DNA of 64,000 nt from Gallaecimonas kandeliae (GTDB lineage Bacteria; Pseudomonadota; Gammaproteobacteria; Enterobacterales; Gallaecimonadaceae), in assembly GCF_030450055.1 (NCBI RefSeq), contig NZ_CP118480.1, positions 2,968,501 to 3,032,500 on the forward strand. The letters are read 5' to 3'. The notes under the pieces were generated by a model. The model ran no database searches and was not told where the DNA came from. It was given only the letters and a program-made list of their open reading frames with translations. Below, in pieces: positions 47,255-58,392 of the stretch (its first letter is position 1; each line of letters begins with the position of its first letter). Position numbers and translations under genes: made by a program.

Positions 47255-47815
47255 ATGACAAAAAAGGCAACACCCACTTTCCCCGGCCGCCGCCACCGCT
47301 GGTTGCGGCTGGTGGCCCTGACCCTGGCCCTGGTGCTGCTGGGGGCCTTGCTCTGGCGCTGGCAGAACCTGGCCCAGGCCGGCCTCAAGGTGGAGCGCCA
47401 GCAGATCAGCGTCATGGCCAGGGCCCTGACCTCCCAGGCCGCCTACGCGGCCGGCCAGCTGATGAGCAACGGCGAAGACAAGGCGTTGCAGGGCCTGGCC
47501 GAACGCCTGGCCAAGGAGCCCCAGCTGCTGGACGCCGCCATCTATGACGCCACCGGCGCCGTGCTGGCCCGCAGCGGCTCCGACAAGCCAGTGCTGAACC
47601 TCTTGGAAAAAGCCGACGAGAACCGCCTCATTCCCTACGTCTCCGAGATCCAGGGCGCCGGCCAGGTGCTTGGCTACCTGCGCATCACCCTGTCCGAAGA
47701 CAAAGTGGTGCATGACGCCCGCAGTTACCGCCAGAAGGTGGCCAAGAGCCTGAGACTGATGCTGCTGATGGCCATCGTCATGGGCTTCCTGCTGGCCGTG
47801 GTGGTGCGGCGATAA
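47255..47815 (+). CDS. Smp/YtjB family membrane protein
   Basis: A 186-residue protein with a membrane helix near each end (LVALTLALVLLGALLW and LMLLMAIVMGFLLAVVV) and a periplasmic middle domain. The divergent placement next to serB is the diagnostic context of E. coli smp (ytjB); homologues called AhpA are also known. The molecular function is not established. The ATG at 47255 gives the expected N terminus. Confidence 0.78.
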   Translation: MTKKATPTFPGRRHRWLRLVALTLALVLLGALLWRWQNLAQAGLKVERQQISVMARALTSQAAYAAGQLMSNGEDKALQGLAERLAKEPQLLDAAIYDATGAVLARSGSDKPVLNLLEKADENRLIPYVSEIQGAGQVLGYLRITLSEDKVVHDARSYRQKVAKSLRLMLLMAIVMGFLLAVVVRR

Positions 47816-47826
47816 GGTATCGGCAA

Positions 47827-47855
47827 TAAAAAAGGCGCCTTGCGGCGCCTTTTTC
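47827..47855. terminator. Bidirectional terminator between smp and deoD
   Basis: Arms AAAAAAGGCGCC and GGCGCCTTTTT with a TTGC loop, between convergent genes. Confidence 0.87.
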
Positions 47856-47868
47856 AATGGCTCAAGGC

Positions 47869-48588
47869 TCAGGCCTTGTCGCCCAGCAGCACGGACTCCA
47901 GGGCCACTTCAATCATGTCGTTGAAGGTGAGCTGGCGCTCTTCGGCCGTGGTCACTTCACCGGTGCGGATATGGTCGGAGACGGTGACGATGCAGACCGC
48001 CTTGGCACCGAACTCGGCCGCTACCCCGTAGAGGCCGGCCGCTTCCATTTCCACGCCCAGCACGCCGTGCTTTTCCATGACGTCGAACATGGAGAAGTCG
48101 GGGTTGTAGAAGAGATCGGCGGAGAAGATGTTGCCAACCCGCACCGGCACGCCCTTGGCGGCAGCGGCGTCGGCGGCGTTGCGCACCAGCTCGAAGTCGG
48201 CGATGGCGGCGAAGTCGTGGTCACGAAAACGCATGCGGTTGACCTTGGAGTCGGTGCAGGCGCCCATGCCGATGATGACGTCGCGGACCTTGACCTCGGT
48301 GCTGATGGCACCACAGGAACCGACACGGATCAGCTTCTTGACGCCGTACTCGGTGATCAGCTCCTTGGCGTAGATGGACACTGAGGGGATGCCCATACCG
48401 TGGCCCATCACGGAGATGCGGCGGCCCTTGTAGGTGCCGGTGAAGCCCAGCATGTTGCGGACATTGTTCACTTCCACGACGTCGTCCAGGAAGGTCTCGG
48501 CGATGTACTTGGCGCGCAGGGGGTCACCCGGCATCAGTACCACGTCGGCAAAATCACCGGGGTTGGCGTTAATGTGCGGCGTAGCCAT
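47869..48588 (-). CDS. deoD: Purine-nucleoside phosphorylase DeoD
   Basis: A 239-residue hexameric-type PNP starting [28 protein letters not shown], with RVGSCGAIS and [14 protein letters not shown], the phosphate and purine sites. It cleaves purine (deoxy)nucleosides to base and (deoxy)ribose 1-phosphate. It is the last gene of deoCABD, 38 bases after deoB with an AAGGA site of its own. Confidence 0.95.
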   Translation of the reverse strand: MATPHINANPGDFADVVLMPGDPLRAKYIAETFLDDVVEVNNVRNMLGFTGTYKGRRISVMGHGMGIPSVSIYAKELITEYGVKKLIRVGSCGAISTEVKVRDVIIGMGACTDSKVNRMRFRDHDFAAIADFELVRNAADAAAAKGVPVRVGNIFSADLFYNPDFSMFDVMEKHGVLGVEMEAAGLYGVAAEFGAKAVCIVTVSDHIRTGEVTTAEERQLTFNDMIEVALESVLLGDKA

Positions 48589-48626
48589 AGGTTTTCCTTA
48601 TCTTTCTCAAAAGCGGTTTATCGTTA

Positions 48627-49826
48627 TCAGTCTATGAAGCCCTGGCCATGGTCCATGGGCGGCAAGCCAAAAAAAGCCGCCAGGGACTGGCCGATATCGG
48701 CAAAGGTAGAGCGTCTGCCCAGGCTGCCGGCGTGAACGCCGGCGCCATAGGCCAGCACGGGGATGTGCTCGCGGGTGTGGTCAGAGCCGGGCCAACTGGG
48801 ATCGCAGCCGTGATCGGCGGTGAGGATCACCAGATCCTCCTCCCCCATCCTGGCCAGCAGCTCCGGCAGGCGGCCGTCGAAGTACTCCAGGGCCTCGGCA
48901 TAGCCGGGGATGTCCCGCCTGTGGCCGAAGCTGGAGTCAAAATCCACGAAGTTGGTGAACACCAGGCTCTTATCGCCTGCCTGGTCCAGTTCGGCTAGGG
49001 TGGCGTCGAAGAGGGCCTCGAGGCCAGTGGCCTTGACCTTCTTGCTGATGCCGCTGTGGGCATAGATGTCGGCAATCTTGCCCACCGACACCACCTGGCC
49101 GCCGGCGTCCACCAGCTTGTTGAGCAATGTCGGGCTGGGGGGCTCGACGGCGTAGTCGCGGCGGTTGCCGGTTCGCTCGAAGCCGGTCGCCACAGAGCCA
49201 ACGAAGGGGCGGGCTATGACCCGGCCAATGTTGTAGGGCTCCAGCAGTTCACGGGCCAGCTCGCAGAGCCGGTAAAGGCGCTCCAGGCCGAAGCTTTCCT
49301 CGTGGGCCGCTATCTGGAACACGGAATCGGCGGAGGTGTAGAAGATGGGCTTGCCCGTCTTCATGTGCTCTTCGCCCAGTAGCTCGAGGATGGTGGTGCC
49401 TGAGGCGTGACAGTTGCCGAGGAAACCTGGCAGCTCGGCCCCTTGCACCAGGGCGTCGAGCAGTTCGGCCGGGAAGCTGTTTTCCTTGTCGCTGAAATAG
49501 CCCCAGTCGAAGAGCACGGGTACGCCGGCGATCTCCCAGTGGCCGGACGGGGTGTCCTTGCCGGAAGAGAGCTCCTCGGCGTGGCCATAGGCGCCCGTTA
49601 CCTCGGCCGGCAGCTCGATGCCGGCGGCAACGGCGCCTGTGCTCTCGGCATGGGCGTGGAAGAGTCCGAGCCTGCCCAGGTTGGGCAACTGCAGGGGCTT
49701 GCCCTGCTCGGCGCGGTACTTGGCGATGGCGCCCAGGGTGTCGGCACCGACGTCGCCGAAACGATCGGCGTCAGAGGTGGCGCCGATACCGAAGGAGTCC
49801 AGTACCAGGATCAAGGCTCTTTTCAT
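48627..49826 (-). CDS. deoB: Phosphopentomutase DeoB
   Basis: A 399-residue alkaline-phosphatase-fold mutase with two-metal motifs [30 protein letters not shown] and SVGKIADIY. It converts (deoxy)ribose 1-phosphate to the 5-phosphate. The ATG at 49826 overlaps the deoA stop by four bases. Confidence 0.96.
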   Translation of the reverse strand: MKRALILVLDSFGIGATSDADRFGDVGADTLGAIAKYRAEQGKPLQLPNLGRLGLFHAHAESTGAVAAGIELPAEVTGAYGHAEELSSGKDTPSGHWEIAGVPVLFDWGYFSDKENSFPAELLDALVQGAELPGFLGNCHASGTTILELLGEEHMKTGKPIFYTSADSVFQIAAHEESFGLERLYRLCELARELLEPYNIGRVIARPFVGSVATGFERTGNRRDYAVEPPSPTLLNKLVDAGGQVVSVGKIADIYAHSGISKKVKATGLEALFDATLAELDQAGDKSLVFTNFVDFDSSFGHRRDIPGYAEALEYFDGRLPELLARMGEEDLVILTADHGCDPSWPGSDHTREHIPVLAYGAGVHAGSLGRRSTFADIGQSLAAFFGLPPMDHGQGFID

Positions 49827-51127
49827 TTCAGCACCTCGTAGACAACGGGAGTGGGCTGGTAGTCGCCAAGTTCGATGGCGCCCTGGATGGCGGCTTCGGC
49901 CGCGTCCAGGTCGGCCGGGCTTCGGCCGTGGATGACGGCGAGCGGCCTGTCGGTGCCCTGCCCCAGTTGGATGAGATCGGTGAGGCCGACGCTGTGGTCA
50001 ATCTTGTCCTCGGCGCGGCGGGGGGCGCCGCCGAGGCCCACCACGGTCAGGCCCAGGGCCCGGGTGTCCATGGCAGCGACTGTCCCCTGAGCCTTGGCGT
50101 AGACGGCCCGGCTAAGGGGCGCCTTGGGCAGGTAGAGCTCGCTCTTTTCCATAAAGTCGGTGGGGCCGCCAAGGCCGGCCACCATCTTGGCGAAGCGCTC
50201 GGCGGCGGCGCCGCTGGCCAAAGCCTGGTCAAGCCTCGCCTGGGCCTCGCTGTCATCCTGGGCAAGGCCGCCTAATTTGAGCATCTCCGCGCCGAGGCTC
50301 ATCACCACCTGGTGCAGGCGGGGGTTATGGCCCTCGCCCTTGAGGTAGCGCACCGTCTCGCCGATCTCCACGGCATTGCCGGCGCTCGAGGCCAGCACCT
50401 GGTTCATGTCCGTCAAGAGGGCATGGGTACGGGTGCCGGCACCATTGGCCACATCGACGATGGAGCGGGCCAGGGCCTTGGAGTCTTCATAGGTCGGCAT
50501 GAAGGCGCCGCTGCCCACCTTGACGTCCATCACCAGGGCGTCCAGGCCGCAGGCCAGTTTCTTGGAGAGGATGGACGCCGTGATGAGGGCGATGGACTCG
50601 ACCGTAGCGGTGATGTCACGGGTGGCGTAGAAGCGTTTGTCGGCCGGGGCCAGGCTGCCGGTCTGGCCTATGATGGCGATGCCGCAGTCCTTGACCAGGC
50701 GCCTGAAGGTGGCGTCGTCCGGGGTGACGTTGTAGCCCGGTATGGCTTCCAGCTTGTCCAGGGTGCCACCGGTATGGCCGAGGCCACGGCCGGAGATCAT
50801 GGGCACATAGCCGCCACAGGCGGCCACCAGGGGCCCGAGCACCAGGGACACCAGATCCCCCACGCCGCCGGTGGAATGCTTGTCCACCACAGGGCCCGGC
50901 AGATCCAGGTCGCCCCAGCTCAGCACCTGGCCGGAGTCGCGCATGGCGCCGGTCAGGGCCACCCGCTCGTCCAGGTTCATGTCGTTGAAATAGATGGCCA
51001 TGGCCAGCGCGGCTATCTGCCCCTCGCTGACCATATTGTCCCTGATGCCGTCGACGAAGAAACGGATCTCTTCACCGGACAAAGGCAGGCCATCCCGCTT
51101 TTTGCGGATGATTTCCTGCGCCAGCAT
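49823..51127 (-). CDS. deoA: Thymidine phosphorylase DeoA
   Basis: A 434-residue dimeric phosphorylase with the phosphate-binding [13 protein letters not shown] and the [18 protein letters not shown] segment. It releases thymine and deoxyribose 1-phosphate from thymidine. It overlaps both deoC and deoB, implying tight coupling. Confidence 0.96.
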   Translation of the reverse strand: MLAQEIIRKKRDGLPLSGEEIRFFVDGIRDNMVSEGQIAALAMAIYFNDMNLDERVALTGAMRDSGQVLSWGDLDLPGPVVDKHSTGGVGDLVSLVLGPLVAACGGYVPMISGRGLGHTGGTLDKLEAIPGYNVTPDDATFRRLVKDCGIAIIGQTGSLAPADKRFYATRDITATVESIALITASILSKKLACGLDALVMDVKVGSGAFMPTYEDSKALARSIVDVANGAGTRTHALLTDMNQVLASSAGNAVEIGETVRYLKGEGHNPRLHQVVMSLGAEMLKLGGLAQDDSEAQARLDQALASGAAAERFAKMVAGLGGPTDFMEKSELYLPKAPLSRAVYAKAQGTVAAMDTRALGLTVVGLGGAPRRAEDKIDHSVGLTDLIQLGQGTDRPLAVIHGRSPADLDAAEAAIQGAIELGDYQPTPVVYEVLK

Positions 51128-51897
51128 CAGTAGCCCCCTTGTTGCTCCGCGGTCTCGACACCCAGGGTGTTCAACAGGTTGCCCAGCAGGCTGGAGGCAC
51201 CAAAACGGAAATGGGCCGGGCTCAGCCAGCCCTGGCCCATGATGCGCTCGGCCAGCTCGAGGTACTGGGCGGCATCGGTGGCATTGCGGACGCCGCCGGC
51301 GGGCTTGAAGCCGATGTCCTTGCCGCTGTCCTTGATGGCGGTCAGCATGATTTCGCTCGCTTCCAGGGTGGCGTTGACGGCCACCTTGCCGGTGGAAGTC
51401 TTGATGAAGTCGGCACCGGCGGCGATGGACAGATCGGAGGCCTTACGGATAAGGGCCGGCTCCTTGAGCTCGCCGCTCTCGATGATGACCTTGAGCAGCA
51501 CATCGCCGCAGGCGGCCTTACAGGCCTTGACCAGTTCGAAGCCGACTTCCTCGTTACCGGCCATCAGGGCGCGGTAGGGGAAGACCACGTCCACCTCGTC
51601 GGCACCGTAGGCAACGGCGGCGCGGGTCTCGGCAACCGCTACTTCGATGTCGTCTCCGCCCAGGGGGAAATTGGTGACGGTGGCAATCTTGACCTTGCCT
51701 TCCACGCCCAGCTCGCGCAGCGCCTTGCGGGCGGCGGGAATGAAGCGGGGGTAGATGCAGATGGCGGCCGTGTTGCCCACAGGGGTGACGGCGTCATGGC
51801 AGAGGGCCACGACCTTGGCGTCGGTGTCGTTGTCGTTGAGGGTGGTGAGATCCATCAGACCCAGCGCCTGCTGGGCAGCATTCTTGATATCAATCAT
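51127..51897 (-). CDS. deoC: Deoxyribose-phosphate aldolase DeoC
   Basis: A 256-residue class I aldolase starting [20 protein letters not shown] at the ATG at 51897. The Schiff-base lysine is in [11 protein letters not shown] and a second lysine in [11 protein letters not shown]. It splits deoxyribose 5-phosphate to acetaldehyde and glyceraldehyde 3-phosphate, the end of the pathway. It is the first gene of the operon; extension upstream to 51993 is open but not conserved. Confidence 0.96.
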   Translation of the reverse strand: MIDIKNAAQQALGLMDLTTLNDNDTDAKVVALCHDAVTPVGNTAAICIYPRFIPAARKALRELGVEGKVKIATVTNFPLGGDDIEVAVAETRAAVAYGADEVDVVFPYRALMAGNEEVGFELVKACKAACGDVLLKVIIESGELKEPALIRKASDLSIAAGADFIKTSTGKVAVNATLEASEIMLTAIKDSGKDIGFKPAGGVRNATDAAQYLELAERIMGQGWLSPAHFRFGASSLLGNLLNTLGVETAEQQGGY

Positions 51898-52187
51898 GGG
51901 GTGTCCCCTTTGTGGTTGCATCCAGGCTGTTGCGGGGGTCGACCGAAGCCAAAAAGAGGCCGACAAAACCCAAGCCGGGGCACAAGATGCCAAAGCTCGA
52001 CCTGCAGTTGCAGGTCACGGGGGCGGACTTGGTTCCGTGAAGATTGTAGACAGGTTGCGGAAAATCCATTTTCCCTCGCCAGGATCTGTTTTTTTATCTG
52101 CCCCTGAGGGCGCCGTGAGTATGCCAGAATGACCATTGAAGTGGTACTTTCCACACCAAGACCTGGACCAAAAACCGGAACCTGATC
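51898..52187. promoter_or_regulatory. Divergent promoter region of deoCABD and the DUF3157-like gene
   Basis: The 290-base region must hold the deo promoter. Two GTTGC half-sites (51915-51919 and 51929-51933), 14 bases apart, recall CytR half-sites, but they lie very close to the deoC start and no convincing CRP site was seen. The assignment of regulators is speculative. Confidence 0.3.
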
Positions 52188-52709
52188 ATGTTGAAACGAT
52201 TCGCTGAGGCCGCCCTGCTGCTTGGCCTGGCAAGTACGGCCCATGCCGCCGAGGTGGCCAGGGTCAAGCTGCCAAACGGTGCCCTGGTGAGCCTCAAGGA
52301 CGACTTCACCTGGGAATATGTGCTGATGGCCGAAAAGGACAAGGGCCTGGCCCCGGCCGTCCTGGCCAAACCCGAGCTGCTGGGCGCCACGGCCAAGGAC
52401 GGGGTCAAGGTCCGCCTGGCCCACCACCGCTGGGACGGCGAGCGCCTGGGCCTGACTTTCGGCCTTGAAAATCAGAACACCGAGAACGTGGTGAAGGTGC
52501 TGGCCGAGGTCAGTTTCTACGGCGATGACGGCAAGCTGCTCAAGCAGCAGGAGCTCACCCTCTGGCAGGCCGAATACCGGCTGCCGGACAGCTACCTGCG
52601 CCAGGGCCAGGACAGGGACAGCCGCGAGCTCTGGGTGGAGGGCATCAGCCCCACCCAGTGGCAGAAGGGACTCTTGGCCCTCAAGGTCAAGAAGCTGGAA
52701 TTCCGCTGA
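52188..52709 (+). CDS. Secreted DUF3157-like protein
   Basis: A 173-residue protein with a signal peptide (cleavage near AHA-AE) and the opening VKLPNGALVSLKDDFTWEYV, which I associate with the DUF3157 family of Vibrio-like bacteria. The family function is unknown. It is a single gene with a terminator after it, divergent from deoC; any link to nucleoside metabolism is only by position. Confidence 0.65.
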   Translation: MLKRFAEAALLLGLASTAHAAEVARVKLPNGALVSLKDDFTWEYVLMAEKDKGLAPAVLAKPELLGATAKDGVKVRLAHHRWDGERLGLTFGLENQNTENVVKVLAEVSFYGDDGKLLKQQELTLWQAEYRLPDSYLRQGQDRDSRELWVEGISPTQWQKGLLALKVKKLEFR

Positions 52710-52710
52710 T

Positions 52711-52739
52711 AAAAAAGCCCTCCAATCGGAGGGCTTTTT
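52711..52739. terminator. Bidirectional terminator between the DUF3157-like gene and tsx-like gene
   Basis: Arms AAAAAGCCCTCC and GGAGGGCTTTTT with an AATC loop, between convergent genes. Confidence 0.87.
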
Positions 52740-52751
52740 CTTCGGCTCAAC

Positions 52752-53597
52752 TTAGAACTTGTAGTTGATGCTGAAGTAATGACCGAAGCCGGTGGTGTCC
52801 TGACGAACGCCGGTCAGGTCAGAGGCGTCGGTGAAGAAGGCCATCTGGTTGTAGTACTTCAGGCCGTAACCGATGGCGTAGCGGTCAGTGTGGTAGTAGA
52901 TACCGTTGAACCACTCGGTGCTGGTCTTGCTGCGGCCAGGCTGGCTGCCCACTTCGTTGGCGCCGAATTTGTAGTCCAGGTAGCCCTGGTAGCTGATGAA
53001 GGAGCCGTCGGCGAAGGTCTTGACCGGCTTGAACCAGTTGGTGGACAGCATGTAACCGTCCCACTTCTTCTCGTCCTTGCCGCCGAAGTTTTCACGGACA
53101 TAGCGGGCGTAAAGATTCAGGCCCATCTTGCCGAACCAGGGCACCTGCACGTCGGAACCCAGACCTATGTAGTGCTCCCAGAGGCCGCCGAAGGCGCCGT
53201 GGTCACCGATGTTGGTGACGGTGGCGATGTACAGCTCCTTGACGGGGCCGAAGGACAGGTCTTTGCCGGTCATGGCGTCCAGGGAGAAGCGAGGAGCCAG
53301 CTTGGCGAAGAAGTTGTCGCCGTTGTGCAGGGAGTCGCTGCTGCTGTTCAGGACGTCGAAGAAGTCCACATAGCCGTACATGTCGACGATGCCGGAGCGA
53401 CCACCGAACTCCATTTCCAGGTAGGTATCTTTTTTATTCTGGAAAGGCAGGCGGTTGTCTTCGCTATGCATCAGGTTGAAGGTCATCCACTTGTAGTCAC
53501 TCTTGTGGATGCCACCGGAGAAGTCAGTCGCGTTGGCGCTTGTGCTCAGGGCGCCGACGGCCAGGGCCGCGGCAGCAAGCTGCATTTTCAGTTTCAT
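52752..53597 (-). CDS. tsx: Tsx/OmpK-family nucleoside-specific outer-membrane channel
   Basis: A 281-residue outer-membrane protein with a signal peptide (SANA-TDF) and the family segments YKWMTFNLMHSEDNRLPF, YLEMEFGGRSGIVDMYGYVDF and an aromatic C-terminal end (FSINYKF). This family forms 12-strand barrels that let nucleosides pass the outer membrane. The start used is the ATG at 53597. It lies downstream of nupC but has its own leader, and completes the uptake side of the nucleoside module. Confidence 0.87.
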   Translation of the reverse strand: MKLKMQLAAAALAVGALSTSANATDFSGGIHKSDYKWMTFNLMHSEDNRLPFQNKKDTYLEMEFGGRSGIVDMYGYVDFFDVLNSSSDSLHNGDNFFAKLAPRFSLDAMTGKDLSFGPVKELYIATVTNIGDHGAFGGLWEHYIGLGSDVQVPWFGKMGLNLYARYVRENFGGKDEKKWDGYMLSTNWFKPVKTFADGSFISYQGYLDYKFGANEVGSQPGRSKTSTEWFNGIYYHTDRYAIGYGLKYYNQMAFFTDASDLTGVRQDTTGFGHYFSINYKF

Positions 53598-53765
53598 GGG
53601 AATCATCCTGTGAACAGCATTTTTTAGTTTATGGTCCGGCAGAGCCGGTAATGAAGCCGGCGGGGATTACAATGAAATCCGAAGGGTAGTTCAAGGGCTT
53701 TTGTAAGGAAAGGTGACGCAGATTGTATAAGGGATTGAAGAGGGAGTAAGCATTAACTTTGAGGT

Positions 53766-53797
53766 AAAAAAAAGAGGGGCAAGGCCCCCTCTTTTTG
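53766..53797 (-). terminator. Terminator of nupC
   Basis: Arms AAAAAGAGGGG and CCCCTCTTTTT around a six-base loop, 19 bases after the nupC stop; T-run on the minus strand. Confidence 0.85.
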
Positions 53798-53815
53798 TAA
53801 CATTTTAAAGACTTC

Positions 53816-55066
53816 TTAATGAGCGGCCAGGGCCAGGAACAGGCCAGCCAGGGTGGCGCTCATCAGGTTGGACAGGGAGCCTGCCAGTACCGCCTTGATA
53901 CCCATCCGGGCGATGTCGTGGCGACGAGTCGGGGCCATGCCGCCCAGGCCGCCCAGCAGGATGGCGATGGAGGACAGGTTGGCGAAGCCGCACAGGGCGA
54001 AGGTGATGATCGCCTGGGTGTGAGCGGACAGCTCCTTGGCCTTGCCCACGAAGTCGATGTAGGCAACGAACTCGTTCACCACCAGCTTCTGGCCGATGAA
54101 GGAACCGGCGGTGACGGCTTCATGCCAGGGCACACCGATCAGGAAGGCCAGGGGGGCGAACAGGTAGCCCAGGATCATCTGCAGGGACAGGTCGGGCATG
54201 CCGAACCAGCCGCCGATGCCGCCCAGCAGGATGTTCAGCAGAGCGATCAGGCCGATGAAGGCCAGCAGCATGGCGCCTACGTTCAGGGCCAGGTGCAGAC
54301 CGGCGCCAGCACCGGAAGCGGCGGCGTCGATGACGTTGGCCGGCTGGTCTTCGCTGTCGTCGATGACCTGCTCCAGGTTCTGGTTGGGGGTCTCGGTCTC
54401 AGGCTTGATGATCTTGGCCATCAGCAGGCCGCCGGGGGCAGCCATGAAGGACGCGGCGATCAGGTACTTGAGCTCAACACCCAGGGAGGCGTAGCCCGCC
54501 AGTACGGAGCCGGCCACAGAGGCCAAACCGCCGACCATGATGGCGAACAGCTCGGACTGGGTCATCTTGGCGATGAAGGGGCGCACCACCAGGGGAGCCT
54601 CGGTCTGGCCCACGAAGATGTTGGCGGTGGCGGACAGGGACTCGGGGCGGGAAGTGCCCAGGGCCTTCTGCAGGGCACCACCGATGATGTTGATCACCCA
54701 CTGCATGACGCCCAGGTAGTAAAGGACGGCGATCAGGGAAGAGAAGAAGACGATGATCGGCAGTACACGCAGGGCGAATACGAAACCGCCGCCGCCGAAG
54801 ACTTCAAACATCTTGCCGGAAACCAGGCCGCCGAACAGGAAGCTGATGCCCTGCTGTGAAGCGTTGATCACGGCCTGTACGCCGTTGGATACGGACTGCA
54901 GCACGTCTTGGCCGAAAGGCACATAAAGTACGAAAGCCGCGAAAGCCGCCTGTATGGCAAAAGCGCCAGACACGGTGCGGATGTTGATCGCCTTGCGGTT
55001 GTCGGACAACAGCACAGCGATGGCGAGCAGGGTTACGATCCCCACCAGACCCATCAGGATATTCAT
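53816..55066 (-). CDS. nupC: Concentrative nucleoside transporter NupC
   Basis: A 416-residue inner-membrane protein of the CNT family with about ten helices. Diagnostic stretches are FVGQTEAPLVVRPFI, MTQSELFAIMVGG and LVVNEFVAYIDF. These carriers import nucleosides with Na+ or H+; the Vibrio homologue uses Na+, which would fit this organism's sodium bioenergetics. GAGGAA precedes the ATG at 55066. Confidence 0.93.
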   Translation of the reverse strand: MNILMGLVGIVTLLAIAVLLSDNRKAINIRTVSGAFAIQAAFAAFVLYVPFGQDVLQSVSNGVQAVINASQQGISFLFGGLVSGKMFEVFGGGGFVFALRVLPIIVFFSSLIAVLYYLGVMQWVINIIGGALQKALGTSRPESLSATANIFVGQTEAPLVVRPFIAKMTQSELFAIMVGGLASVAGSVLAGYASLGVELKYLIAASFMAAPGGLLMAKIIKPETETPNQNLEQVIDDSEDQPANVIDAAASGAGAGLHLALNVGAMLLAFIGLIALLNILLGGIGGWFGMPDLSLQMILGYLFAPLAFLIGVPWHEAVTAGSFIGQKLVVNEFVAYIDFVGKAKELSAHTQAIITFALCGFANLSSIAILLGGLGGMAPTRRHDIARMGIKAVLAGSLSNLMSATLAGLFLALAAH

Positions 55067-55160
55067 GAAGCCACCATTCCTCAGAGTTTGTTTTTTGTCT
55101 GCCTGTTACTGACGAACAGGTCGGCGCGCATTATAGCGAAAGGCTTCCATAAGCCCAGCC

Positions 55161-55952
55161 TCAAAGAAACGTTTTTCTTGACGCCTGTCCCGTTTCATCG
55201 CTGAGAAACAGCTGCTTAGTGTTGGTGGTAAGTACTTGCCCCAATAGACTTGGCTCCATTTCCAGCAGTTCCGCTAACAACTTGTGAATATGGCGTAAAT
55301 GGATTGGGCTGTTAAAAGGCCCAGGCAGCCCCTGTGGCAACATGCTGGGGGCGTCGGTTTCCAGCAGCAGCTTCTCCACCGCCACCGCCTTGAGAGCGGC
55401 CCTGGTCTTGTGGGCGCTGTCCCTGGTGATGACGCCGCCTACTCCCAAGTAAAAGCCCAGCTTCACGAATTCACAGGCCTGTTCGGCACTACCGGAGAAG
55501 GCGTGGATCACCCCTCGCAGGCCTTTGAAAGATCGGAGGATCGGCAGCAGTTTGGCGTGGGTGCCGACGCTGTGCAGTATCACCGGCTTGCCGAGCTCCA
55601 GGGCCAGGGCCAGCTGCTGTTCCAGCCACCACTGCTGCTCGGCCAAATCCGGCCCCTTGTGCTTGTCGAGCCCCGCCTCCCCTATGGCCACCAGCTCATC
55701 GGCATGGACCCGAGCGAAGTCCCGCAGCCGCACTATGGCGCCCCTGTCGGCCGGCAGGTGCCAGGGGTGGAAACCGGCCGCCGGCCAGATGCCGGGGTAA
55801 CGGCGGGCCAGCGTCAGGGGCCTGTCCAGGTGCTCGAGGCTCACCCCCGGCACCACCAGGGCGCCTATGCTGGCGGCGCGGCAGGCATCCAGCAGCGGTG
55901 CCAAGGGCTTGAGCTCGTCGAAATCCAGGTGGCAGTGGCTGTCGATCAGCAT
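55161..55952 (-). CDS. yjjV: TatD-family metal-dependent hydrolase (YjjV-like)
   Basis: A 263-residue TIM-barrel hydrolase with the N-terminal metal motif DSHCHLDF, GFHPWHLP, IGEAGLD, ILHSVGTH and LETDAPSM. The family includes DNases and deaminase-like hydrolases; the substrate is not known here. The ATG at 55952 matches the family start exactly, yet it directly follows a terminator-like hairpin and T7 run after prfC, with the Shine-Dalgarno on the far side of the hairpin. Confidence 0.88.
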   Translation of the reverse strand: MLIDSHCHLDFDELKPLAPLLDACRAASIGALVVPGVSLEHLDRPLTLARRYPGIWPAAGFHPWHLPADRGAIVRLRDFARVHADELVAIGEAGLDKHKGPDLAEQQWWLEQQLALALELGKPVILHSVGTHAKLLPILRSFKGLRGVIHAFSGSAEQACEFVKLGFYLGVGGVITRDSAHKTRAALKAVAVEKLLLETDAPSMLPQGLPGPFNSPIHLRHIHKLLAELLEMEPSLLGQVLTTNTKQLFLSDETGQASRKTFL

Positions 55953-55984
55953 AAAAAAAGCCCCGCGACGGCGGGGCTTCTCCT
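55953..55984 (-). promoter_or_regulatory. Hairpin-interrupted ribosome-binding site of the tatD-type gene, overlapping the prfC terminator
   Basis: Reading toward the gene: AGGAG (55984-55980), two bases, a 7-bp stem with 4-base loop (GCCCCGC...GCGGGGC, 55977-55960), seven T residues, then ATG. The hairpin and T-run form a good intrinsic terminator for prfC. With the hairpin folded the Shine-Dalgarno lies 9 bases from the ATG. Confidence 0.65.
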
Positions 55985-57562
<1,578 letters not shown>

Positions 57563-57596
57563 GGGCTGCTCACCAACTGAAAAACGTAGCGGCGGA

Positions 57597-58037
57597 TTAT
57601 ACCCTGTCCAGCTCCAAGCGCATAACCAGGGCGTCTTCCCTTTCGCTGCCCGCCGGGTAGTAGTGTTTGCGGCGGCCCACTTCCTCGAATCCAAAACGCT
57701 GGTAGAGGGCGATGGCGGGGGCATTGCCGGCACGCACCTCAAGGAAAAGGGCGCTGTCGCCGGCGGCCCTGGCTTCATCGACAAGGTCCTTCATCAGCAC
57801 CTTGCCCAGGCCCAGGCCCCGCTGTTCGGGCAAGACGCAGATGTTGAAGAGGGTGGACTCGTCCAGTACCCGCTGGCAGATGGAAAAGCCCACCGGCTCG
57901 TCCTCCAGCCAGAGCAGCCGCACCCGGTAGCCCTCACCGAAACAGCCTGCCAGTTGAGCCTCGGACCAGGGGTATAGCTGGCTGGCCTCGATGCGATGGA
58001 TAAAGGGCAGATCAGCTGGGCTGGCGGTGCTGAGCAT
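57597..58037 (-). CDS. rimI: Ribosomal protein S18-alanine N-acetyltransferase
   Basis: A 146-residue GNAT acetyltransferase with [20 protein letters not shown] (acetyl-CoA loop), [20 protein letters not shown] and the RimI ending [14 protein letters not shown]. It acetylates the N terminus of S18. The start at 58037 is chosen from the E. coli N-terminal length; ATG codons at 58040 and 58049 are alternatives. It overlaps the end of holD, as expected for holD-rimI. Confidence 0.9.
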   Translation of the reverse strand: MLSTASPADLPFIHRIEASQLYPWSEAQLAGCFGEGYRVRLLWLEDEPVGFSICQRVLDESTLFNICVLPEQRGLGLGKVLMKDLVDEARAAGDSALFLEVRAGNAPAIALYQRFGFEEVGRRKHYYPAGSEREDALVMRLELDRV

Positions 58038-58302
58038 CATAGGCGTCATAGAGTTGCTGCCAAAGTGCGCGCTTGTGCTGGGCTGAACCCAGGCAGAGGT
58101 GGGGAGCCAAGTCGATATCCCCCCCTTGACCCCAATGCAGGCCGGCCGCTTCTTCCACCAGTGCCAAACCCAAAGCCTTGGCCACGGCCTGGCAGAAGGG
58201 GCGGGTCTCGGCGTCCAGGGCAAAGCTCACCCCCAGCACGGGTTCGCGCTGCGCGGCTTTGGGCACGAAATGGGTCAGGCCAAGGGCCTTGAGGTAATCC
58301 AA
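58012..58302 (-). CDS. holD: DNA polymerase III psi subunit (HolD-like)
   Basis: A short protein (96 residues) with the C-terminal [14 protein letters not shown] resembling E. coli HolD RAALWQQI, and the N-terminal DYLKALGLTHFVPK that would contact chi. It sits directly before rimI, the normal neighbourhood. HolD links the clamp loader to chi and SSB. AGGAG is eight bases before TTG at 58302; GTG at 58311 overlaps the AGGAG and is less likely. It is shorter than the E. coli protein. Confidence 0.75.
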   Translation of the reverse strand: MDYLKALGLTHFVPKAAQREPVLGVSFALDAETRPFCQAVAKALGLALVEEAAGLHWGQGGDIDLAPHLCLGSAQHKRALWQQLYDAYDAQHRQPS

Positions 58303-58363
58303 TGTCGCCACTCCTGGGGAAAGGGCTCCAGTATAAGAGCTTGTGGCGGCAGGGGGAAAGGTT

Positions 58364-58386
58364 GGGGAGGGGTGGGCCCCCTCCCC
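58364..58386 (-). terminator. GC-only hairpin after the tyrosinase gene
   Basis: Arms GGGGAGGGG and CCCCTCCCC with a five-base loop lie seven bases after the tyrosinase stop on the minus strand. There is no T-tract, so termination would be weak. A TATACT (58335-58330, minus) just beyond may serve holD. Confidence 0.45.
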
Positions 58387-58392
58387 GGGCCT

